From: Spironucleus salmonicida
Taxonomy: Eukaryota > Fornicata > Diplomonadida > Hexamitidae
Length of the DNA: 64,000 nt
Reading direction: 5' to 3'
Assembly (NCBI GenBank): GCA_000497125.2
Contig: CM035316.1
Location: 70,001-134,000, forward strand
Positions 47,632 to 59,355 of this stretch are shown here, one piece after another. A model generated the notes under the pieces. It worked only from the letters and a program-made list of their open reading frames with translations. It was not told where the DNA came from and ran no database searches. The translations under genes were made by a program, and so were the position numbers. Numbering within the stretch: the stretch's first letter is position 1; every line of letters begins with the position of its first letter.

Positions 47632-49341
47632 ATGACTTTAATAACTATTTAAAAAAATAAGACAGAAGTGTTTAATGATTCGTTATTCTCTGCATCAGGG
47701 TGTATATTATACAAAGAAAATCAAGATTGTATTTAGTTCAATGAAAATATACGTCATATTCAATCATTCGAATAATTTCTTACTATTACTTTAGAGACAT
47801 AAGTTACTGTGTATAATATGGCATTGGAATAAATATTAAATGTATAATATAAATCACGCCTTTCTTTATATAATGGTAGCCAATTACTTTTAGCCTCATT
47901 TAAGTTAGTTGTTTATCAAAAAAATGAATTTAAAATTATCTCTAATGATTTTGTTACATCTATAGCAGCATCTCCAAATTATTTTTATGTTTCTATTGCT
48001 AATTTTATTCTTCCGGTAACATTCATAGATTGCTAAATATTGGATAAAAAATTATTATCATAGTAATAAATTAAATAAATCATATTTAAAAACAGTCATT
48101 TATATGCTATTACCCCGGATTATTTATTTATTGATGGGATAAAATAGCCGTTTAAATTATAAACTGCATCTTCTCTTGCTGTTGATACTAATTTTATTTA
48201 TATCTCCGGTGGAGATAACGTTATAACTATTATATAAAACCAGCAGATTGTTTATACATTAGGTAATAAATTTGAATTAGGAAGAGGAGTGGAATAAATT
48301 ATATCAGTTAGTGATAACAAAATTTTAATAACTTTAGAAGGAGGTTTTTCAACACTTCTCGAATTAGAGAAATAAATTTGGAAAAGAAAATAATCATTCT
48401 TACCTGCTAAACCAATTGTGTAAATAATAAATATAGAAGGCTTTATTCTTATTTTCAATGATTTATAAGGTTTTATTTTTAAAGACTAGGTTCCACATTC
48501 ATTGTGTTTAAGATCTGGTTGTGAAATTGCTACGGTTATACCACTTAGGCATTCATTTTTGATGCTAAGTGATGAATCATCAGTAAGAGGATATTAAATG
48601 CCTGGTTGGATTATGAATGATGATGAAACCTAATTTTTTACAGGGAAATCAACTCCACTTAGCTTGACAGTTTAGCCTGTTAACAAAAAAAATTCTAGGA
48701 TACCAGAACTATCAGAATCGTTTTAATGCTTTGCTATGTGTAACGACACACTTTGGCCAGAAAAATTTGAAGGGGCTGCCCTCAGTGGAGCAAAGGCACT
48801 TCAAGCAGTACATGAAAATTAACTGTTTGTTATTTGTGAGCCTGGACGTTAAGATGAAAATTCAATTGAAATTTATGATATAAGCGATAAAATTAAATTT
48901 ATAAGAGGAATATAACCATATCAGGGTAGTAAATTTATGAGAATTTGTTCTAACTAAGATTTAGTATTCGCAATTACAAAAGCTGGCGATGTGTTCCAAA
49001 TCGGAGTAGAAAAACAATAGTTCTTGTATCAAGTGGAAGGGTCCCGTGGACTTCTAGCTAACTTAAAAAATTGTGTTTATATAGTTCTTAAAACTGGAAT
49101 AATATAAATTTTTTAAGGATAAAGAAAGTAAATGTTTGAGGATCATATATTTGATTTTATCTTTACTTTTGAGGAGCTTTTATTTTTAGGTGACTCTAGC
49201 GGTTAAATTTACTAGGTTTTGGAGCAATCCTTGATTTCAAAGTGGAAAATGAGTGGTACTATCACTGCACTTAATATTTTCGGGAACTTAGTAGTTTGCG
49301 GTGACAAATTTGGTATTGTAAGGTATCTGTAACTCGAATGA
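47632..49341 (+). CDS. beta-propeller-like protein, 569 aa
   Basis: MTLITIQKNKTEVFNDSLFS to GIVRYLQLE. Repeating strand blocks with small-residue turns fit a WD40-like propeller: FLTITLETQVTVYN, LLASFKLVVYQKN, FYVSIANFILPV, FIYISGGDNVITIIQNQQIV, ILITLEGGFSTLLELEKQIW, LVFAITKAGDVFQIGVEK, LLFLGDSSGQIYQVLEQ, LVVCGDKFGIVRYL. No canonical WD dipeptides, so a divergent propeller. WDR6/Trm734-like or BBS-type scaffolds are possible but unsupported. Start after ATATACAAA. Confidence 0.65.
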
Positions 49342-49394
49342 AAAATAATTACTGTTATATAGTATGTGATATATTGCTAAAACACTCCATTAAA

Positions 49395-50117
49395 ATGGGA
49401 TCTACTCCATCTTAGATAAATGATTAGTCATAGCTCCCTTCAAGTAATGCACCGAGTCAGTTAGTTGAATTTTCATGGGGAGAAGGTGGATCTAGTGTCT
49501 TCTTTTGTGGAAGTTTTAACCACTGGCGTGAACGAATTCCTATGCAGCAAGTGCAGCCAGGAGTATGGGTAGGTACAAGAGAGTTGTAGCCTGGCACTTA
49601 CTAATTTAAATTTGTTGTTGATGGGCAATGGAGATGTTCTAGTGGTTACTAAAATGTAAGAGATCCAAATGGTAATATGAATAATTAGATTGTTGTTTCA
49701 GAGAAAGATTAGGCTCTTGTTCCTAAGAATTAAGAAAATGATCCTCAACGTTAGCAAATGTAGTAAATTGAGTAAATGTTTACTACCATGATTCCAGAAA
49801 ATCCATTCACAATATGGACTTCATTTCCGACAGAATTACCAAGATAGCTTGTTAAAACTCCATTAAATACAAATATTACTAATGATGCTTACCAACCTAG
49901 CATATTACTACCTTTACCCGATCATGTTGTTTTAACTCATTTCTTTAAACAGAAAAAAAGAAAAAATTTTGTTGTCACTGCATCAACAGCTAGATACAGA
50001 TCAAAATATGTTACTATTGTCCTTTATATTAGCACGGAAGTAGAATCAAGCAATCATATTGATGAATTAGCTGATATTTATCATACAACATTGAATTAAC
50101 TACAAGAAATATAATGA
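49395..50117 (+). CDS. AMPK/SNF1 beta subunit
   Basis: 240 residues. A CBM48 glycogen-binding domain (residues 23-98) shows VEFSWGEGGSSVFFCGSFNH-W44, VWVGTRELQPGTYQFKFVVD and QW79R, placing the two carbohydrate-contacting Trp. The C-terminal ASC domain reads SILLPLPDHVVLTHFFKQKK, then NFVVTASTARYRSKYVTIVL, matching the beta-subunit strand that binds the alpha and gamma subunits. It scaffolds the energy-sensing kinase. No myristoylation site beyond MGSTPSQ, which is itself a good N-myristoylation start (G2, S6). Convergent with the next gene, 9 bp apart. Confidence 0.93.
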
Positions 50118-50126
50118 GTTATTTTA

Positions 50127-50609
50127 TCACTTGAATAATTTAGACTTAAACTATTATATTGTGTTCGCTACCTAATTATTATACATTTAAATTACTTTGT
50201 CTAAAACCGCAGCAGCAGATTTATATGACCCCAACTCAAAATGGATTGATTCTAACTGAAATTGATTAGCAAACTAAATATAATCTTCTTACCTAGTATT
50301 TTATGTTTCCATAAACAGTTACACAGCTTTAAATTTACTCATTAGTGCTTAGATATTGCCTACAAGTTTCGTTGCATTATCTATATCTACTGAATAAATA
50401 ATAATATTCATATGGTGCAAAAGATGTTAGATTGTATTGAAATCTTCAAAGTCCTTTGCTACATGCCAAATGTTAAATCTTACATCATTATGAATTAGAG
50501 TATTAAAAGAAATGCCCTCTGAGATAAAATGAGACTATAAAACAGTACATAAGAAGTTTTCCATCTCTATCTATGCATTTCCAATAATAATAAGTTATGT
50601 TGACTTCAT
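50127..50609 (-). CDS. degenerate Ras-like GTPase-fold protein, 160 aa
   Basis: The order of strands resembles a small GTPase: KSTQLIIIGNAQIEMENFL where the P-loop should be (no GKS/T), DVRFNIWHVAKDFEDF at the W-D-x-A-G position, HHMNIIIYSVDIDNATKLVG at the switch II/beta4 position, QLFMETQNTRQEDYIQFANQ, and FELGSYKSAAAVLDKVI at the SAK/C-terminal helix position. The nucleotide motifs are lost, so it is probably a pseudo-GTPase (as in IFT22/RABL-type or light-intermediate-chain proteins). The fold assignment is tentative. Ends AAG-TGA. Confidence 0.5.
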
Positions 50610-50655
50610 TATGTAGTTTATTATATTGGATATATAAAAGTGATTATAGATTGAC

Positions 50656-51675
50656 ATGAATGAATATGTTAGTAGTTATTTAAAAATGAAATAGCTAAAG
50701 TAAATACCAGCAGAATTAGTAACATTTAAACAATTAATTAATCAATAATAAGAACTTTTATTATAAGATATGATAGATAAGCATTCAATTATTTTTAAAA
50801 CATTAACATAAACGAAAGCTTATTTATACTAGTCATAACTACATTAGGGACAAATTGATAATTACATTGCATAATTATAATAATGTATTTAACTAGACTA
50901 GCCACAACAGATTGTTTAAGTATGTTAAGAAAGCTACTTATAAACTTTTAAGATACACTCATTTCAATTGCCATTGGAATGCCAACTTTTAATATCATTA
51001 ATATTTAATTTGCCTATTTCTGACGATAAATCTGATTACGATGCACATATTTTAGAAACTTACTTTCATAATCATGGACTTAATCCTTTTGCAATCCATA
51101 AAGCAGCTCAATTAACAAAATTTACTAATAATATCATTGTATAAGATATTTAATATCATATACTAGATTCTATTATAGTATTAATTAAGCTAAATCATCA
51201 TATTCCAGAATTTTACTAATAACATTTAAGAAATTTTTTGTTCATTTAATTGAAAGTAACAGAGTTCAAGCATGAATATATCAACTTATTTACAGCATGT
51301 GTATAACTTGAAAACATACATCCTTCTAAATTTGTGGTATCATAAGTGTGTCATACTTAAATTCAACAAGCTTAATAATTGTAAGTAAAACTTCTTGCCC
51401 TTAAAAATTTTATTTCAAAAGTCTTAAATTTTTAAGAATTAGTAAGAATTTGCATCTTTTTAGATTAATATAGCATTAAGAGTTATATTTAAGAAATTTT
51501 AATAGGAAATTTTAATGAAATAAATTCTGCGTAAATAATATTATAACTAAAATAAATATTAATAGATGACGATTATAAATAATTATTTAAGATATTATAT
51601 ACATCTCCAGTGTTGCATTAATTATGTAACCTATCCTAGAAGGGTTAAAAAAGTTAATTTTTACTAAAAGAGTGA
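50656..51675 (+). CDS. unknown helical protein, 339 aa
   Basis: MNEYVSSYLKMKQLKQIPAE to QFLLKE. All-helical, very Gln-rich from TAR codons, with repeating amphipathic helices (PLECQLLISLIFNLPIS; LKVTEFKHEYINLFTACVQL). It could be a helical-repeat or tetratricopeptide-like protein, but no repeat consensus is visible. Divergent from the GTPase-like gene (46 bp). Confidence 0.65.
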
Positions 51676-52034
51676 ACATTAAATAAATTTAAACTTATAC
51701 ATATTTAAATTTGTATATTGTTTTAATATATTATGTTAAACTAAAAATGCATGATACAAATGTCAAGTAATCATCTTTTTATACAAAGTTCATTTTAGCT
51801 GAATTAGAATTAATCACGATTACAAATGTAATGTAAATATTTAATTAACATTAAAAGTAAAATTTATTGTTATAATCACTATTAGTTGCAAAACTTGTTA
51901 TTCAAATGTATTTAGTACTATAATTCAATAATATATCAACATTAGAAAATTAATTATAACATAGGTAAAAGTTTACGCATATATAGCTAATGTTTTAAAT
52001 TATAAATATATTTTACTAATAAAAAGATTTTATT
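51676..52034. other. AT-rich non-coding stretch, 0.36 kb
   Basis: No gene-like frame except an open extension of the following gene (ATG at 51990, in frame). Very AT-rich with no tRNA or repeat. It may contain the start region of the cyclase-like gene. Confidence 0.5.
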
Positions 52035-55000
52035 ATGTTTATGTTTACCTAATTTTAAACTGGTCTTACATTTCTGGTATATAGCCATGTTCCATATTGC
52101 TCAATGGAGATGTATGCATTTTCGTTGGTATAATCTATATTAATATTCTTTTAATATTATAGTTACTTCTAAAGTTATAGTATTGGAAGTATTCAGATGC
52201 TGCTATCAGGAATACTAATTATTAAAGATCATTTAATATTTAAAAATATTAATCGTATAAATATTGTCGCTGACACTGATTAGTAAACGGATTCTATGAA
52301 AGATTTATTTTCAAGCCTTTTAAATAAGTCTATGTGTTCAAGAATTTTTAAAACAATTTAACATAACTAGGTACCTATATCATAAACTTGCCCTAATTCA
52401 GTCCTAATATATATAAGTTTTATTAAAAACTAATAATCTTAGTTAATTTATGCTGCCAAAGCTCATGAATTTACTGTTATTTTAGACATGTTGGTCGATG
52501 CGGTTGGCGTACTTAAAATTAAATCAAATTTTGATGAGTATGTTATTATAACAGATTAAGATATTGCTTATGGGGGTATGTTAGATAGTTAAAATAATAA
52601 TATATCCGTTTTTAATTAAGCCTTAATATTTTCATAATTCGTTTAGGAAGCATCAAAAGCATTAGATTTTGACATTAAATCAATAATTACTGTAGGTGAA
52701 ATTAGATTAACTGTTAATGGGTTTTAGAAAAATTATATATGGTCTGATTTGATTGGTCCAACGTATTCATTAGCGAAACATATTACCAGTAATCTAAATA
52801 AAGGTATTTATCTTGATAATACTTCAGTTACAATTTATTGCTAGTAATAATCCAAATCAAGAAATGATGCTTAAAAATTTAATTAATATTATACTTAAGA
52901 CTAATCTGATTTTGCTATAATGATGAGCTTTATACGAAAATTTTAGCAAGTTCCAAAGTTATTTTTAGCTACAATTATTAAATATGATGATAGATAATTT
53001 GAAGTGTTTAAAATAGACTCAACATTGGAGAGTAAAACACTAATATTAAAAGTTTTAGAATTAGTTTACTCACAAAAAACTTAATAATCTGTATTTACTG
53101 ATAGTTAATAAGATTTTGATTAAAATATAAAGGAGCTTAAGATGTTAATAGACTAAATTGATTATGGACGCAAATCATCATCTGGATTTGGACAATCATC
53201 ATATTCTATAGATAATTCAGATTGTAATAGTGTTAAGTTAGCATTTGATCTTTAATCATCAGAAGAATCTGACTCATAATATAAAGATATATTACCATCT
53301 TTTGTTAAAAATCCATCGACCAAAGATATTATTATGAGGGAACCAATTTTAGAAACTGTAGAAGAAGATGTAATAGATACATCCATGCTAGCATACCTGG
53401 CTAAATATAGAAAATATATGCAGTCTTTATCTGGTAGAAGAAAGGCATCGCTTTAACCTTTAAAAAATGACTTGGAAGAATCTGAAAATGAAGATTTTGG
53501 AGTATAATTTGTTATATAAAGTTCAGTCAGCTCAATGAACTGTTTATAATTGGAAGAAGAAAGTAAAAATTGTAGTTTTTACTAGTCTCTAAAGAAATAT
53601 GTATATAAAGTTTACTAGTAAATATGTTAAAAATTTAATTGGCTTATGTAAATTATACATTAATCATAATAAATGATGAATATCCAATCATAAATTTCAG
53701 GTATAGTAGAATAAAGATCTTCAGAAAGTAAATTTTTTTTACAAGCAATTACTAGTTAGTATAATATTTTATTTTTAAATAAGGTTCCAGCTTCTATAGT
53801 GTTTACTTCAATATGTATATATTTGTATAAACAATCTGTAGACGATTTTATCATTATTTTAGGGCATTATTTTAATTTTAAGTAAGGATTTTATTATATA
53901 CTAGTAGTTTAAGTTTTTACAATAATAGGAGATGCACTATTATCATTTAAAATTCTACAGCAAAAGGTAACAGAAAAGAAAGGAAAATAATACGATGATA
54001 AATAATTTTTGTTTAAGTCTAGCGTATAAGAAGATTGCATTGAAACAATAGATTATCTCACTATTTATAACTATCTTTGGCGAATATTATAATTAATTAC
54101 GCATATTACATACCATACAATCTATTTTGTGTTCATGTTATCTACCTAATAAAGCATTAAATCCTCATAAAAAGCTATATCAGAATATGTTATGCTTTAG
54201 CTTATGTTATTTATCCATGACTAATGCAATTCCTTATTGTCTCCGTATCATTAATCTGTATTTGATATATCAATAATTTTTGTTTTCACTTCTCTTATAG
54301 ATATTATTTTTTTAATATTAGGAAGTCAATTCAATTTTTATCTTTCTATAATGCCTTTAGTATCCAAATTACCTCATTTAATATATAATACTTACATAAC
54401 TAAATAATTTTATAAATATGCTGAAAATAAAACTAAGCTACTAGAACGATCGAAAAGAAATGCACGTAAATTATAATCTTTTTCTTTACCTATTACTACT
54501 AGCACACTTCTATCTCACTAGTAAGAGCTATTATAATTATAAGATGAATTATTTTAAGATTAATATATTAAAAAATATAATATCCTTACCGTATATTCAT
54601 AGATTCTAGGTGAAAAATAACGATATATTTAGAAGAAACGGGAAACCCTCTTAAAACTTATTAATTAAGCATCACAAGATGACTATTAGTAAGATCTTAT
54701 ATAATTGTAAATTACATAAATATATCTTGATTATTAAAAGTTGAGCTTCTAAGATATTTCATCTTAGCGTGTTGTTTTACATTTTAATAATTGTATTATA
54801 TTGTCTTTACGATTAGAAAATATTGAATTGTTATAAGAATTTAGTGACTAAACAACATTTATTGATGAATTCTATGAAATAGTTAATGACTCAATACAAG
54901 ATGTATCAACTGCACTTATTTTAAAAATTGAGGGATCAATTATATAAATTCTTTTATTTTAAGAATCGTAAGCAGACTTTGAATAATATAACTCATTATA

Positions 55001-55415
55001 AGTTGGTGTTGCTTTGGGCCTTGGTATATTGAAAAAATGTAGAGAATTTATTTCTGAATTTTGTGAAGATATCGTTAATCCACCAAATATTTATTCTACT
55101 GGTGGTATATCAATTGGTGAAGGTTATGGCATGGTATTAGGTGACAAAATATTTAGGTTTGACATGGTAGGAGAAGTTTAGGAATAAAGTTTATTAAATC
55201 TTTAAAATTCAATTTAAAATGCAATAACGATGGATAGACTTCTATGGAAGATATATCTAAAAGAAAATGACAGATTTCTCATTGAAATAAGAACTCTTAT
55301 TGAGTTATAAAATCTTAAATCTGGTAATAAGACAGAAAATGAAGTAAATTATAATGTTTGGTTGTAAACTAAAATAGATGTATTTGATTATATTTATGTT
55401 ACTGGGCTAAAGTGA
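52035..55415 (+). CDS. transmembrane protein with two divergent class III cyclase-like domains
   Basis: 1126 residues from the chosen ATG; an in-frame ATG at 51990 would add 15. The N-terminus has a hydrophobic region (LTFLVYSHVPYCSMEMYAFS). A first cyclase-like block at about 150-265 reads LDMLVDAVGVLKIKSNFDEY, ITVGEIRLTVNG and DLIGPTYSLAKHI, echoing the KxxGD and G-x-V-G-x-R-x-D-Y-x-V-I-G-x-V-N-x-A-x-R motifs. Residues 555-790 carry several membrane spans. A second block at about 908-1065 (FIDEFYEIVNDSIQDVSTAL; GGISIGEGYGMVLGDKIFRF; DMVGEV) is similar. Catalytic metal Asp are not obvious. Ends AAG-TGA. Confidence 0.55.
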
Positions 55416-55418
55416 AAT

Positions 55419-55919
55419 TCATTCAACCATACTTTCATATAAAATTTATGATTTTTTCTTTTATATATGGGGTTTTTAAATATCCTAAACCCATTTGACC
55501 AAAGGGTTAGAATAAAATCTATCAGAAGCATGCAACCTTGAAGCTATCTTATTAAATGTATTATTATTAACATAAATATTCCGTCTATCTGGTTTAAGGG
55601 CAATACTATTTGATCTATTAAAAATATAACCTGGTTTATTAACATCTAGTTATAAATGATAGTCAGATGGGCCTGGTGAGATTGAATTCTTAACATCAAT
55701 CTTAGATTTTATTTTAACTATTTTTTAAGGGTTGTTGATGTATCGAAATGCCTATGAGATATCAGATAACTAGTTGTTCGTTTTTTCTTATTTTTTACAT
55801 AAAGTTTGCTTATTAGGGTATAATGAATTATTCATAAGCTATTAATTTGAATTAAATAATACTTTAACTTCTTGTCTAGGCTACAATGCTTAAATAAATC
55901 GTTTTTATGATTCACTCAT
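55419..55919 (-). CDS. SHIPPO-like protein with SPGPSDY motif, 166 aa
   Basis: MSESQKRFIQALQPRQEVKV to LYESMVE. A single SPGPSDYHLQ motif at about residue 89 resembles the PGPG-x-Y SHIPPO repeat; it is followed by IFNRSNSIALKPDRRN, like the R-H element of such repeats. Basic and probably microtubule-associated, by analogy only. Its TGA is just 3 bp from the stop of the convergent cyclase-like gene. Confidence 0.6.
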
Positions 55920-55986
55920 ATTATACCAAATCTAATTATAATTTAATAGATATATAATGAAATATGTCAATTTTGTTATGTATCAT

Positions 55987-58236
55987 TCAATCTCCTGTAT
56001 ATCCTATCATCATAACAGGTTTTGATATACTAATCTAAATTCCTTTTGATTATTAGTTTTATATCTACATGTGAGATCTTCTAAATGTACCGCTTCCTTA
56101 TATATTGCCAGTCTTAATTAATTTTTTAAGCCGTTCCTCAACGTTAACAATTTCTTGACTTTAAGCATCCATAAGGCCATCTATTCTTTAAATTTCTTTC
56201 ATAAATTTAGTATAAACTATTTCATTTTCAATTTGGAGGTTTTTAAGTAATTCAAATCTTAACTCTTAATATATTTTTGATTACTAAAAGTTTTTACTTA
56301 AAACATTTGATTTGTTTTAATCTATTTTTATAATATCATGCTTTATGTTAACATTACGTTCATTCTATTTGATTTCATGATCTGTAGAAAAAGATAATGA
56401 ATTATTTTATCCCATTTAAATTGTGCTACTATAAAATACATTGTTTTACATGTTATTTTCGCTAATTAATTTTGGAAAATTCTTTTCTTAATCTTCCCCT
56501 AAGTGCAGCTATTACTTAACTTCTTGTAATTCTCCTTAAAGCTCCATTTATTTTAAATCTAGTTATAAAAAATCTCCTAATCCACATTCATTAAGTTGTT
56601 TCAAAATTAATGCTTAAATTCGATACTCAACAAAAGTTTTAAGGTCAGTAATATCATTTAACTATTATTATTTTTATTACTCAAGACATTTCATAATATC
56701 CTGTATTTAACTATTGATATTCTTTTATAACGATTATTATGCAAATTAGAAGTTAGATCCTTAATCCGCTCTTGGTGTTCCAGGATTTAGTTACATTTAA
56801 TAAATTTCGCTTTTATTTCTAGGAATAATACTTCTTTTTGAAGATGGTTCAGAATCAGTGATATCTTATGTTACACTATTCTCGTAATCAATTTATAAAT
56901 CTGTACATTAGGATCCAAATTTTTATCTTAACTTTTCATATCTAGATTTAACTTTGGATTCAGTTTGCTAATTAATTTACTAAAGTTACTCTTTTTACTA
57001 ATTTAATATTTACAATGAATTTTCATCTGCAAACTCAGTAAAGCTAAGTATGTTAGAACTGGACCTTTATTTATTTTATGATAATAACTATACTTGCTAT
57101 TAATTATTAAAATCAATTTTCAGCATTTCGTCTACTAATTAATCGTTTAATAATTTGCTTTCTAAGATTTGATTCATTAATTACTCTTTATACTTTTCAT
57201 TCTCTTTATTATCTCCAGAATTAAACTTTTTTTGCTTTTAGTACACTTTTATTTGCTTGAGTATTTCTTATTCAATTAACGTACTTGACGTATTATTTTA
57301 AAGTTTTTAGCTTAATTTATTAATTATTAAATCAGAATCATCATTTACTATATGTTATTAGGTGTGATTATTCAAAAATACACCATTTTCTACTACGTCT
57401 ATAAGTTATTCTTAAACTTTATCTAAATCTGTAATAACCTTCTTAAAACCATTATCTAATTGCGATACCTCTTTTTGAATGTTATTGATTTATTTTAACC
57501 TTTCAGAATTCTCTGATTTACCGTGCTAAATTTGATTTTATAACTAAGTATATTCAATTTATATCTTCTATGAAATTTGCTTTTAATCACCAAATTAACC
57601 AACTAGTTATTAAACACCAATATCTTAAATTCTATTTTTTTCATTTAAACTAACTAATCGCTCCTCAGTTTGTCCTTCAAATCTACCTAGTTACTATTAT
57701 AATACTAACTAACTTTAGAAAAGTGAATCCTTTGTTTCTACTGTAAATTTTTTCATTTCCTTCATTTTCTCTTCTACATCCTTTTTGAATAAACTCATAC
57801 CTTATGCTTATTTTTATAGTTCAGTTTATACAGCTGCCTATCTTATTTCTATTAGCTTCATCATATCTGCTGTTCTAGTACTTAATATATCAAATAGATC
57901 ATTAGTAAGTTCTGTAAGTTTGTTCTCGATTCTTGCTTCTGATTTTGCCATTCGATCTTCCAAATGATTACAAATTGAGTATATATGCTAAATTTTGGAA
58001 GCGTTTGATTATGTAAGTTCATGAATTTATCCATGCTCAGTGATGATTTTAAGTAGTTAGTTTTAGACCATATCCCGGTCCGATATGAAAGAGTTGTTAA
58101 GTTCCGTTTAATGTTGTTTTATTTTTACACTATCTTTGATTATTCCATCTGACATATGTAATAGATATCTTATCGTATCTGTAACAATAGGAGTTATCAT
58201 GATCCATTATCTTTCGTCAAATTCCGGTTTTTGCAT
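55987..58236 (-). CDS. long coiled-coil protein, 749 aa
   Basis: MQKPEFDERQWIMITPIVTD to KPVMMIGYTGD. After an N-terminal globular-looking 60 residues the protein is nearly continuous coiled coil (ARIENKLTELTNDLFDILST; VEEKMKEMKKFTVETKDSLF; RLKQINNIQKEVSQLDNGFK; FELLKNLQIENEIVYTKFM). There is a mid-protein break containing SEPSSKRSIIPRNKSE. A scaffold, ciliary or centrosomal coiled coil is likely; no orthologue recognised. Start after TTTGTAAAA; divergent from DUF1764 (64 bp). Confidence 0.8.
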
Positions 58237-58300
58237 TTTTACAAATATATCATATTAGAAATATTATATAATATGAAATATTTTAGCTTTATAAAGTTAT

Positions 58301-58627
58301 ATGAAAGATAAAAAATTGATTATCTCGAAGCCATTAAAACGAGAAGATATAATTAAGAGCCAAGTATAAGAAGAAAATAAACTTAATATAAGTGTATGTA
58401 CTGATTTTGATGATGTTGATTAAGATATTATAAACGGAGTAATTGAATAACTTAAAAAGAAGAAAAAATCAATCCAGCCTAAGGCAGAACTTAAAAGGAA
58501 GAAAGACCATAAAAGAAAATATACAGATGATGGCTTTCCAATATATACTTCTTCTGAATTGAAAATAGGATTACCTGGTTCCGGAAATACTCATGAATGT
58601 CCATTTGATTGTGATTGCTGTTTTTGA
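58301..58627 (+). CDS. DUF1764 family protein
   Basis: 108 residues. Acidic FDDVDQDIINGVIEQLKKKK, a Lys-rich linker, then KYTDDGFPIYTSSELKIGLP and the terminal CPFDCDCCF (residues 100-108) immediately before TGA. That R/K-x-T-x-D-G-x-P-I-Y-x-x-x-E-L-x-I-G ... C-P-F-D-C-D-C-C-F signature defines DUF1764 (human C6orf226-like), a small conserved eukaryotic protein of unknown function. The exact family terminus next to TGA is further proof of the code. Confidence 0.9.
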
Positions 58628-58660
58628 TAGTTTCAACCTTATAATAATTCTTGTAAATAT

Positions 58661-59215
58661 ATGTCTTCAACTGACAATTATAGATTATTTTCTTTTAATA
58701 AGCATAAAAATTATTATATTGCAGAGGTAATATTTATCTACTATTAATCAATAAAAAATACGATATCATCATAGTTAATTACTTTTAGTCTCAGAAGTTA
58801 TGAATTAGATACACTCCCTAATATCAATAAATAATTTACTTCTGGACTATTTTCCTACGATATGCTCTTAATGAATATTGGTGGTAATTCGAACTATACT
58901 GAAATAGGAGGTAATGCAATTAGTTTTGACAATTGTAGAGCCAATTAATCTTTGTAGGCATACATATTGTTCCTAAATAGTAGCTTTAATTATGATTTTA
59001 AATCCATTTAAATATTTATAATAAATCTCGATTAAAAACGACTTTCACAAAACTATTAAACAGTTAAAACATCTTTAAATTATAAAAATTTAATAATTGG
59101 GACAAACATTATATCAATTTCTTAAATTTCTATGATAATTTATGATGTAAATAGCCAATTAGCTGAATCAAAATATGTCAGAAGCTTTTACGAAAAAATT
59201 ACAATTAATAAATGA
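58661..59215 (+). CDS. unknown protein, 184 aa
   Basis: MSSTDNYRLFSFNKHKNYYI to YEKITINK. Beta-rich composition with hydrophobic strands (YYIAEVIFIYY; SIQIFIINLDQ; SISQISMIIYDVNSQ), perhaps an immunoglobulin- or C2-like fold. No diagnostic motif. Start 33 bp after DUF1764. Confidence 0.65.
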
Positions 59216-59355
59216 TACTATTTCTTCGATATTGATTGTTTTATTAAATTATCCACATAATCTTCATCAACACCTTTTAATATTATTTCATATATTTCTT
59301 ACATAATTATTTTAAACTTATTATATATTATATATTCATTAATACTTCCGCATTA

